Assembly: GCA_002336475.1 (NCBI GenBank)
Contig: DDCX01000138.1
Location: forward strand, 1,143-22,842
Source: Flavobacteriales bacterium UBA1995
GTDB lineage: Bacteria; Bacteroidota; Bacteroidia; Flavobacteriales_D; Sanyastnellaceae
Direction: 5' to 3'
DNA length: 21,700 nucleotides
Positions within the stretch are counted from its first letter, which is position 1, and each line of letters starts with the position of its first letter. Below are positions 14,869 through 21,700 of this stretch, piece after piece. Made by a program: the position numbers and the translations under genes. The notes under the pieces were generated by a model. The model saw only the letters and a list, made by a program, of their open reading frames with translations. It was not told where the DNA came from and searched no databases.

Positions 14869-16062
14869 TTACCGTTGGCCCTTGTTGTGTCCTTCGGCAC
14901 TGATGTTCAGGGCCAGCTGAAGGCCGAGGCCACATCCCATGGCGACCCCCATGCCTCCCATTCTCACGGCATGGTGCAAACCAAGGGCAGTGCTCCCAAT
15001 CAGAGGTTCCCTGTCTGATCCTACACCGAGCCAGCCTGTCCACCGGTGGGAGACCGAGTCAATGGGACCAAGCCATTGCGCAGCTGCCGATTCCAACAAT
15101 GCATCCCATCGGGCTTCAGCCTTTTCATCGCGTTGGGGAAAGGGGGGCAATTCAACCCCAAAGTGCCTGCCCCCGCCAAACAGCACATGGCCATCGGGCA
15201 AGGTTCTGAAGTAGAGATAGCCATCTTCGATGTGGTAAGCTCCTTGAGGGGGCATCTGAACAGGCCTCACCACCAATACGCGGTTGGGTGCAGGGGCCAC
15301 TTCGGCTTCGGGTAGCACTTCTTTGGCGAAGCCATTGGTACAGATGGCGATGCTTTTGCTCTCCAATACACCCCGAGGAGTGCAGATGCTCCATGGGCCA
15401 TCTGGCGCGCTTGGGGCTTCAAGCGACGAAGCGGTGCAGCCGTTCAAGCATTGGATGTCCGCAACCTGCAATGCTCTGTGGAACGCACTGACCATGCGGC
15501 CTGTGTGCAACATTCCCTCCCATGGAAGGTGGATGCAAGAATGGGCTCCGAACTGCGCTGCGCGGGAAGGGCTGTAGATGAGGGCAGGGGTGTCGAGCGG
15601 GTTTGGGGCCAAGTGGCCCAGAATAGAGGCCATCAAAGGCTGAACGGCATCGTTGAGCAGAGCGAGGTTTTGACCGGCTTCATCGCTGCGTTTCTTGCCC
15701 GAAGGAGATGCGGCAAAAAGCTCCCAACCTCCTGACCATTCTAGTCCCAAGGCCTTCTCGCCGAGAAGTTCGATCAGTGCGCGCAACCCCTCTGCGCGCA
15801 AGCGGATCAACTCAAGCCATTTTGATTGCCCTAAAGTCTCAAGGTCATCGAGCCATTCGCCGGGACCTCCGAAACATGCAAAACCCGCATTGCGCGTTGT
15901 GCCGCCCTCACCGAGGACATCGCGCTCGATGATGCGCACCCGGTCATGGGGGTGCAAAGCCTTGTAATGAAGGGCCGTGCTCATGCCCACAATGCCTGCG
16001 CCGATGACGGTTAAGTCAGCCGGTGCGAGCAAATGTTCACTTTCCCAGTATCCTATGGGCAT
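14869..16062 (-). CDS. FAD-dependent oxidoreductase, DAO family (glycine/D-amino-acid oxidase-like)
   Basis: A 397-residue flavoprotein of the DAO superfamily. The N-terminus has the FAD-binding VIGAGIVGMSTALHY (19-33), the acidic RIIERD and the substrate-side GGTTRNAGFACFGG (53-66). The C-terminal part contains the ribose/flavin contact WTGWLGVGSDREPLIG and RMGGMGVAMGCGLGLQLAL. The middle region (about 90-330) is the variable substrate domain. Family members oxidise amines or D-amino acids, and the specificity cannot be read from the sequence. There is no signal peptide, so it is cytoplasmic. It is the first gene of a probable two-gene unit with the SPOR-like protein (21-base gap). The 87-base gap to the divergent TPR gene holds no clear promoter in its direction. 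Its function relative to the neighbouring envelope gene is unclear. Confidence 0.85.
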   Translation of the reverse strand: MPIGYWESEHLLAPADLTVIGAGIVGMSTALHYKALHPHDRVRIIERDVLGEGGTTRNAGFACFGGPGEWLDDLETLGQSKWLELIRLRAEGLRALIELLGEKALGLEWSGGWELFAASPSGKKRSDEAGQNLALLNDAVQPLMASILGHLAPNPLDTPALIYSPSRAAQFGAHSCIHLPWEGMLHTGRMVSAFHRALQVADIQCLNGCTASSLEAPSAPDGPWSICTPRGVLESKSIAICTNGFAKEVLPEAEVAPAPNRVLVVRPVQMPPQGAYHIEDGYLYFRTLPDGHVLFGGGRHFGVELPPFPQRDEKAEARWDALLESAAAQWLGPIDSVSHRWTGWLGVGSDREPLIGSTALGLHHAVRMGGMGVAMGCGLGLQLALNISAEGHNKGQR

Positions 16063-16149
16063 ACTTTTGCGTAATACAGTCAGTTCAAGCCTTCACTAGT
16101 CGGTAGGTTTTTCCGTACTTCGAAGGAGGCAGACCTGTAAGTAACAAAG

Positions 16150-18759
16150 ATGGCCAAGAAGCCCAGCATATATAAAATTCAGACGCTCCAGTGGTTGGCA
16201 CTGGTGTCGTTGATGTTGCCCATACTGGTGTTTTCGCAAGGAAGCATCGAAGTCGATGGAACCGTCCGTGACAAAGACAGCAACAGAAAATTGGCTGGGG
16301 TCCAAGTCGAGGTGCTGCGGAATGGCCAGCCTTATGATGCGGTCTCCACATTGGCCAGCGGCAAATACAACCTGTCTTTGGACCATGGTGCGGACTATGA
16401 ATTGAGGTTCACCATGGGGGACTTGAGTCCGAGAAAGGTGGAACTTCAAACATCGAGTATCCCGGAAGCATTTAGAGAACGTCCTTTCTATCTCACAGTA
16501 GAAATGAGCATGTTTGAAATTCCTCCAGGCTTCGATGAGAGTTTGTTGGAACAGCCCATTGGCAAGGTCGCGTTTGACCCCAGCAAGGAGCAATTGTCCT
16601 GGGATTTGCCCTACACCTCACGCATGCAGTCTGAAATTGACGACGCACTCGAAGCGGCTGCTGGCGGGGGGGACGAAGCGGCTTCAAATAAGGAGTACGA
16701 GGAGCACATGCGGAAAGCCGAAGTAGAATTCGGCCGTGAGCGCTGGGCGCAAAGCATCAATTGGCTCGATCGGGCATTGTCGGTTCTCCCAGGGGATGCC
16801 CGCGCGGAGAACATGCTGGCTGAAGCACAGGAGAATTTGGCTGCCGCCGAAGAAGAAGCTGAGGCGCGTAGTGATTACGACGCCCAGATGCGGGAAGGGA
16901 AAATGGCCATGCGCAGGGAGGACTGGGTCACAGCAACGCGGGCTTTTGAAGCTGCAAGTGGCATTTTCCCAGATGAGCAGGAGCCCAAAGATTTGTTGGC
17001 AGACATTGACGCAGCTACTGCCACTGAGGAGGACTCAGAAGAAGATGTCGCCTTTGAGTCGGCCATGGCTGAAGGCCAAGCTGCATTCGGGCAACAGGCT
17101 TGGGATGAAGCCGAGGCCGCCTTTGAGCGGGCTTCTGAATTGAAGCCAGCAGAGCGCGCCCCCAAGGACAATCTCGCTGAAATTCGCCGGCTTCGGAAGT
17201 CTGAAGATGCTGCATCAGCAGAAGATGAGCGGCGCATGCAACGGTATGAGGATCTGATTGAAAAGGCGGACCGAAACTTTGATAGCCAAGACTTTGTTCG
17301 GGCCAAAACCATGTACGAGCAGGCCTCCGAAGTCATGCCCGATGAGGTTTACCCGCGCATGCGAGCCGCGGAGTCCGAAGGTTTGATTGTTGAGTTGGGA
17401 GAGGAGAAGCCCGTGGAAGTGCCAGACAATGCAGACGACAGCGGCGATGCATTGAACCGAGAATATGAAGACCAGATTCGCCGCGGCGACGAGGCCTTTG
17501 ATTCAGAGGATTGGGCGACAGCAGAAGCAGCGTATTCGGCGGCTTTGGAATTGCGTCCTGAAGAACGCTATCCAAAGAACAGGCTGCGCCGCTTGGCTTC
17601 AATGCAGCCTGAGGCAGAAAGTTCGATGGACTTGAATCTGGAAATCGACCGCGATGCTTTGCTCGCAGAAAATGAAGCCAATGCCAAGGCTGTGGCAGAT
17701 GCAACGGCAGCCATGGAGCTGGAGCAGGCACAAATTTTGGAGGAAGAAAGGCTCGCCGCTTTGGAGTCCGAAACGCGCAAGAATGAGCAACGCAAGGCGG
17801 CGTCTGATGCAGGCCTTGACAGAAGCCGAAACTATGTTTTGGCCATGCAAAATGTGAAGGAGGATGATGCAGAAGCTTATTATCGAGATGCGCTTGAGTC
17901 AGAGATTCGGGCAAGGGGACTGGCGGTTTATGCGCGTTCGGAGCGTCAAGAGGAATTGAGTCAAGTTTGGCTGAGCAACAGTGATACCCGCCGTCAATCT
18001 TCGTACGCGGATGTGCGTGAACAGACGACCACGCATGAAGCTTTAGAAGCCTCTCATTCGGGTTACCGCTCTGACAGAGTGGTTGATCTCGAAGTGAGGA
18101 CCACCCGCCACCAAGAGCAAGAAAAAGATTGGGCAGCGATGGGAAATGCCGGTCGGCGCGACCGCTTCATTTCACTCACCAGAAAGGACAAGCTGAACCG
18201 AACCAATTTGGCGGACCGGACCAAGCGTTATGCGGTGTTTGTGGACTCTTTGGATCGCATGCTTGCGGCCTATGCGAACTTTAACCGGGACCTCAGGTTG
18301 GCATCTGTAGATGCTCGGATCATGCGTTTTGATGAAATCGAACGCAAGGCAGCTGAACACAGAAGAGTCGGAGAGGGTGAGTCGATCCGACGGTTGGGCC
18401 GCTGGTCTGACATTCAAAAAGTTGAAAGGGTGGACGCGCAGGCCAAAATTTTTGCTGCTGGAGAAGCCTCTATTCGGTCTGCCGCAGCCTTGAGAAAAGT
18501 GCAGGCAAAAGAATCCGGAAGTGCTCCTACAGCCGAGGATTACCTTGAAGTCCCGGCCAAAGAAGGCATTCGCCAAGGGGTAGAAGAGCGCAGCTATGAA
18601 GAGGGCAATGCCCTCATCATAGAACGCACAGTCCGGGTTGAGAATGAAGTCAACGTTTACCGCAAGACTGTAGCCAAGCACGGGGTCTATTATTTCAAAA
18701 ACAACCGCTCCATTACCCATGACATTTGGGTTTTGGAAACCTTTGAGATTGCGGACTGA
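16150..18759 (+). CDS. Secreted/periplasmic tandem-TPR protein with N-terminal carboxypeptidase-regulatory-like domain
   Basis: An 869-residue protein. An in-frame TAA at 16138 makes the ATG at 16150 the first possible start. A signal peptide (about 13-30, ending VFSQ) is followed by a small beta-sandwich of the carboxypeptidase regulatory-like type (about 33-118, DGTVRDKDSNRKLAGVQVEV). Five homologous TPR units begin near residues 182, 243, 302, 366 and 439, each with a pattern like Y-x-x-x-M-x-x-G-x-x-A-F-x-x-x-D-W-x-x-A-x-x-A-F, followed by P-x-E-x-x-P-K. They are separated by acidic Ala/Glu linkers. Residues about 500-800 are highly charged, helical and probably coiled coil. The end, YRKTVAKHGVYYFKNNRSITHDIWVLETF, is a short domain seen at the tail of other Bacteroidota TPR proteins. 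It is probably a scaffold at the periplasmic face; the partner is unknown. A GAAGGAGG tract (16121-16128) lies 21 bases before the ATG, too far for a normal ribosome site. Confidence 0.82.
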   Translation: MAKKPSIYKIQTLQWLALVSLMLPILVFSQGSIEVDGTVRDKDSNRKLAGVQVEVLRNGQPYDAVSTLASGKYNLSLDHGADYELRFTMGDLSPRKVELQTSSIPEAFRERPFYLTVEMSMFEIPPGFDESLLEQPIGKVAFDPSKEQLSWDLPYTSRMQSEIDDALEAAAGGGDEAASNKEYEEHMRKAEVEFGRERWAQSINWLDRALSVLPGDARAENMLAEAQENLAAAEEEAEARSDYDAQMREGKMAMRREDWVTATRAFEAASGIFPDEQEPKDLLADIDAATATEEDSEEDVAFESAMAEGQAAFGQQAWDEAEAAFERASELKPAERAPKDNLAEIRRLRKSEDAASAEDERRMQRYEDLIEKADRNFDSQDFVRAKTMYEQASEVMPDEVYPRMRAAESEGLIVELGEEKPVEVPDNADDSGDALNREYEDQIRRGDEAFDSEDWATAEAAYSAALELRPEERYPKNRLRRLASMQPEAESSMDLNLEIDRDALLAENEANAKAVADATAAMELEQAQILEEERLAALESETRKNEQRKAASDAGLDRSRNYVLAMQNVKEDDAEAYYRDALESEIRARGLAVYARSERQEELSQVWLSNSDTRRQSSYADVREQTTTHEALEASHSGYRSDRVVDLEVRTTRHQEQEKDWAAMGNAGRRDRFISLTRKDKLNRTNLADRTKRYAVFVDSLDRMLAAYANFNRDLRLASVDARIMRFDEIERKAAEHRRVGEGESIRRLGRWSDIQKVERVDAQAKIFAAGEASIRSAAALRKVQAKESGSAPTAEDYLEVPAKEGIRQGVEERSYEEGNALIIERTVRVENEVNVYRKTVAKHGVYYFKNNRSITHDIWVLETFEIAD

Positions 18760-18784
18760 GCGGGATTACTCCCTGCGTTTTTTT
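18760..18784 (+). terminator. Intrinsic terminator of the TPR gene, embedded in the opposing coding end
   Basis: Directly after the TGA at 18757-18759, GGGA (18762-18765) pairs with TCCC (18770-18773) around a TTAC loop. A GC pair extends the stem past one bulged T (18760-18761 with 18775-18776). Seven T residues follow at 18778-18784. The minus-strand hydrolase stop codon lies in the loop, and its last codons use the stem and T run. Confidence 0.6.
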
Positions 18785-21693
18785 CGGCCTTCGCCGCATT
18801 CTTTTGGCGGAATAGGCCCCAGGTCAATGGCGGCTATGGGGCAGTTTTGGGAACCACCTGGGTTCCAAGCCCACAGCCCACTCTGTATTTGAGGCCAACC
18901 TAACGGCCAGTCCCAGCTCTGGCCGGTGATCATCCAGTCCAGCCCGTTGCCGTTGCACAGGGTGTTGATGGAGCCTGTGGCCCATCCAGAGTAGGGTTGG
19001 CCAAAATGGTTGGCTCCCTCTTCCAGCTCAGGAAAGGGGGCTTGTTGGAACTTCATGTGAACGTCATTGTCCTCAAAGGTGTTCCACCCGCCGCCGCCTT
19101 CGGGCTGCATGACGAGAAGGGCCTTGTTGGCGAACATGGCGATGTCATTGGAGGCAAAGGCACAACAACCCAATTCTACCCTTGCCGTGGAGGCCATGAG
19201 TCCTGTAACGTGCGCGTCAAATTCACTGTCTTCAATTCTGATGCGGCCTGGGCCGGATATGTTCAGCCCGACATCTGCGCCGATAAACCGGCAGTTTTCG
19301 ATGAGGTGCGCTGGCTCGGGGCCCAAAAAATCATGCGTGACTGGGTGCGCTTCAAAGACACAGGATCTCCATCGGACCTTGTTGTGGTCCAGAAGGGTAG
19401 AGCCTCCTTGAAAAGAGCAGTGTTCCATCCGGCAATCGTCTTGCTGGTGCGCCAGGTTGATCGTGGATCCCTCAAGGTTTTGCAACCAAAGCGGCCCATG
19501 AATATGGATGGAGTCGTCCTCGATTCCAATCCACTGTGTATCCTCAAAGCGGACCTCCTCCGACATGTTGGACTCCCACAAGGCTCCCCCAAGAAGCCGA
19601 AGTCCGGAGCGTTCTTGATGCCATGAACCCTCTCCTTGGATGTCGACGGTGGCGCCGGGTTGCAAGATCCAGTGCGTCTCGTCTTCAAGGGCCTGAATGG
19701 ACATATGGGCTTCTGCATCCAATTGAAATTGGCATTGCGCCGCAGTCCACAAACGGGCTTGAGGCTCAAAGTGGTGGTTCCAAATGCCGTCTGCAGAGAG
19801 GTGCACAGCTGCATCGAGAAAGAATCCGCTGTCGTAGGCCTGTGTCCAAATGACCATGCCTTCGGAATGGATGATACTGCCGGGTAGTGCCCTTACGATA
19901 GAGTGTGGCCTTTGGTCAACAATGCCGCCCGAAATCTGCAAAGTGGCCCCGGGTTCGAGCACGAGTTCACTGCCGGGGTGCAGTGTGAGCTGACCGTGAA
20001 TCTGGAGTGTGCTTCCCGAACGCACGATCAGTTGGGCAGTAGACATGTCAGAAGGCAGACCTCCTCCCAGTTCAAGGATGCCACCTGAGGCAACGGACAG
20101 GTAGCCCGGGCAAGGTTGAATTTCAAACGTACCATGAGAGTTGGGCTCGGCTGCAGATTCGCCGAACTCCATGCCAGCGGATTGCAAACACAGCCGCTGC
20201 AGCACATGAAGTGGTGGCAAGAACCAGTCGCCCGATGCATTGAGGACCACCTCTTCCTCAAGGTTTCCTGGCAGAATGGGGCATTCGGTGTAATCCAATT
20301 GCTCCATTACGAATTGAATGTTCGCAGGGTTGACTTCGCTGTGTGGCTGGTTGATGTCGCCCAAGTGAACCTCATCAAAGGGGGAGGCTTCGGTCAATTG
20401 CTCCGCGGACAGGCCGTACCACGGAGGAGCTGCACCTAGGGCGCTGCCTGTGGGGATAAAGCTGTGCAGGGGTTGATATTGCCCCGCCTCGATCACAGGA
20501 ATCACGAGGGGCCAAGGCAGGTCCATTTGTTCGAGCGCAGCATTGAAGGCTTCAGCGAATTGACGCAGGGAAGGACGGGTGCCGCCAGGCATGACATCCA
20601 GAGATCCGCCCCACAATGCATTGCCCATCTCATCGTGGCCGACGCTCAAGTCCAGTGGCCATGGCCAGCCTCCGCCCGAGGGCATTTCGAGGAGACTCGT
20701 AACGGGCGCAGCAGGCCAGGCCAGTGGATGGGTCGGCGCACCTGGATCGGCATAAATTTCAAGGTCCAGAAGTCCTCCGATGTCGCCCACGACTTCTGTA
20801 GAGAGGATGGCATACTCGTAATCCAACAGCGGCTGACTCTGATCTGCGACTGGCCCAAGTCCTCCATTGGCAATCCCAATGTTCCGGCACGATTCTGGCC
20901 ATCCAAGGGCGTCTAAACTGTCTTGGTAATTCGCCCTGGGATACAAGGGTAGCCTTTGCTTTAACAGCAATTGACGGGCTGCTGGTGAAGACAAAGCGTT
21001 AGAAAGAGGCACAACCGCGCCACCGCTGGAGTTCAATGCCCCAATCATCTGTTGAAGGCCAATGGGAATGTTCGCGCCGCGGTGTGGACTGTCTAAACTT
21101 AGATAGAGCTGGGCACAATGCGGCTCGCCGTCATTTTCCATCAACGTCAGGGCAATCCGGGCAATTTGTCCTCCCATACTGGCGCCACCGAGTACGATCG
21201 GTCGGGCGTCCGTCTTGTACTCATTGAGATGGGCAAGCACATCAACAAGCAGCTCGGCATTGGCAAAGATGTCACCCGCTCCTTCCTCGAAATCGACCAA
21301 GACAGGATGGAAACCCCGCGTTATGAGCGAGTCCAACAAAACGGGCATGTTGGCCATCATGGGGTATTGATCGGGCGAGCAGCCATTGAAGGCAGCCCAT
21401 CCAAAATCACCCAATTGCAGGTAAGACGAGGTGTTGGTGAGTCCGAAGTCAATGCCTTCGACAAAAACAAAAGGCCTGCCCAACGCGGTGCCCAAATCCA
21501 TCGTGTAAACGTTGGCTGCTCGTTGCCCAGAGCCAGTCAAGGCCACGTGTCGAAAAGGCAGTGAAGGGTATGAAAGCCACGGAGGTGTTAGGGGCGGGGC
21601 GGCTGGACAAGACTGACCAGCAATGAGGCAGGGCCATGCGATGAGGGCCATAAGAACGATGAGCAGATGTGATGGGGGGTAAGAAAAATTCAT
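18766..21693 (-). CDS. Secreted alpha/beta hydrolase (lipase/esterase-like) fused to a parallel beta-helix
   Basis: A complete 975-residue secreted protein; its ATG is seven bases from the window edge. A signal peptide (about 9-26, ending IAGQ) precedes an alpha/beta-hydrolase domain (about 40-470). The domain has the strand VFVEGIDFG, the nucleophile elbow GGASMGG (Ser172), the following LDSPHRGANIPIG (Asp201 to Gly212) and candidate catalytic histidines at 410 (LHSFIP), 443 and 451. The core resembles lipases or PGAP1-like esterases. From about 520 the chain becomes short repeated beta-strands (GSTLQIHGQLTLHPGSELVL; later IRIEDSEFDAHVTGL), as in right-handed parallel beta-helices. Homologues in Bacteroidota usually end in a T9SS sorting domain; none is recognisable here, and the end is the basic RKKRRE. 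Substrate is unknown. A phenotype such as polymer or lipid degradation is inference only. Confidence 0.8.
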   Translation of the reverse strand: MNFSYPPSHLLIVLMALIAWPCLIAGQSCPAAPPLTPPWLSYPSLPFRHVALTGSGQRAANVYTMDLGTALGRPFVFVEGIDFGLTNTSSYLQLGDFGWAAFNGCSPDQYPMMANMPVLLDSLITRGFHPVLVDFEEGAGDIFANAELLVDVLAHLNEYKTDARPIVLGGASMGGQIARIALTLMENDGEPHCAQLYLSLDSPHRGANIPIGLQQMIGALNSSGGAVVPLSNALSSPAARQLLLKQRLPLYPRANYQDSLDALGWPESCRNIGIANGGLGPVADQSQPLLDYEYAILSTEVVGDIGGLLDLEIYADPGAPTHPLAWPAAPVTSLLEMPSGGGWPWPLDLSVGHDEMGNALWGGSLDVMPGGTRPSLRQFAEAFNAALEQMDLPWPLVIPVIEAGQYQPLHSFIPTGSALGAAPPWYGLSAEQLTEASPFDEVHLGDINQPHSEVNPANIQFVMEQLDYTECPILPGNLEEEVVLNASGDWFLPPLHVLQRLCLQSAGMEFGESAAEPNSHGTFEIQPCPGYLSVASGGILELGGGLPSDMSTAQLIVRSGSTLQIHGQLTLHPGSELVLEPGATLQISGGIVDQRPHSIVRALPGSIIHSEGMVIWTQAYDSGFFLDAAVHLSADGIWNHHFEPQARLWTAAQCQFQLDAEAHMSIQALEDETHWILQPGATVDIQGEGSWHQERSGLRLLGGALWESNMSEEVRFEDTQWIGIEDDSIHIHGPLWLQNLEGSTINLAHQQDDCRMEHCSFQGGSTLLDHNKVRWRSCVFEAHPVTHDFLGPEPAHLIENCRFIGADVGLNISGPGRIRIEDSEFDAHVTGLMASTARVELGCCAFASNDIAMFANKALLVMQPEGGGGWNTFEDNDVHMKFQQAPFPELEEGANHFGQPYSGWATGSINTLCNGNGLDWMITGQSWDWPLGWPQIQSGLWAWNPGGSQNCPIAAIDLGPIPPKECGEGRKKRRE

Positions 21694-21700
21694 GGGGCAC

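Noticed and set aside
16121..16128. GAAGGAGG as a ribosome binding site for the large TPR gene
   Set aside because: It is 21 bases from the only possible start codon, with an in-frame TAA between, so it is too far to act in the usual way.
17333..17914. 193-codon minus-strand open frame
   Set aside because: It is antisense to the TPR protein. The proline-, histidine- and leucine-rich product is a mirror of Glu/Ala-rich repeats.
18997..19626. 209-codon plus-strand open frame
   Set aside because: It is antisense to the beta-helix half of the hydrolase, with no recognisable domain and no start signal.
1..21700. tRNA, rRNA, CRISPR, insertion sequence or prophage content
   Set aside because: Gaps between genes are all short (at most about 140 bases) and contain no cloverleaf, regular direct repeats or transposase-like frame.

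Overview
The window reads as a chromosomal segment of a Bacteroidota bacterium, most likely a flavobacterial-type lineage with an unusually high GC content (mid-50s percent by eye). The evidence is a secreted protease ending in a type IX secretion (T9SS) sorting domain, a DUF1573 lipoprotein, a MutS2 without the Smr domain, a fused alpha/beta E1 dehydrogenase, and -7 promoter boxes of the TAnnTTTG type. Coding density is very high. No gap between genes exceeds about 150 bases, so there is no long empty stretch. I saw no tRNA, rRNA, CRISPR array, insertion sequence or prophage gene.

Layout. A pterin-4a-carbinolamine dehydratase end (1-249, +) faces a DUF1573 lipoprotein (354-881, -) across a perfect palindromic terminator. 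Next comes an S41 tail-specific protease (970-2571, -), which diverges from a secreted lysyl-endopeptidase-like serine protease (2728-4416, +). A tight minus-strand operon follows: a pRiA4b ORF-3-like protein, miaA and mutS2 (8118 down to 4417, genes overlapping by 4 and 14 nt). A small membrane TPR protein (8215-8757, +) diverges from that operon. A minus-strand pair holds the fused 2-oxo-acid dehydrogenase E1 and a 113-residue unknown (11183 down to 8758). A COG2509-type FAD dehydrogenase (11250-12845, +) diverges from it. Then come a DAO-type FAD oxidoreductase and an outer-membrane/TSP3/SPOR-like protein on the minus strand (16062 down to 12832), a large tandem-TPR protein (16150-18759, +), and a secreted alpha/beta hydrolase fused to a beta-helix (21693 down to 18766).

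How the genes relate. The housekeeping content is tRNA modification (miaA), nucleic-acid maintenance (mutS2), branched-chain or related 2-oxo-acid oxidation (E1) and pterin recycling. The rest is envelope and secreted machinery: two proteases, a lipoprotein, a barrel/SPOR protein, a TPR scaffold and a hydrolase. Apart from the miaA operon I see no dedicated pathway cluster, and nothing that clearly forms a new defence or biosynthetic system.

The most distinctive features are the convergent gene ends. Two pairs meet with zero spacing at a shared TGATCA. One pair overlaps by 14 nt. In another, the terminator of the TPR gene also encodes the basic C-terminus of the opposing hydrolase. The best candidates for undescribed biology are the hydrolase/beta-helix fusion, the barrel/TSP3/double-SPOR protein and the five-repeat TPR protein.
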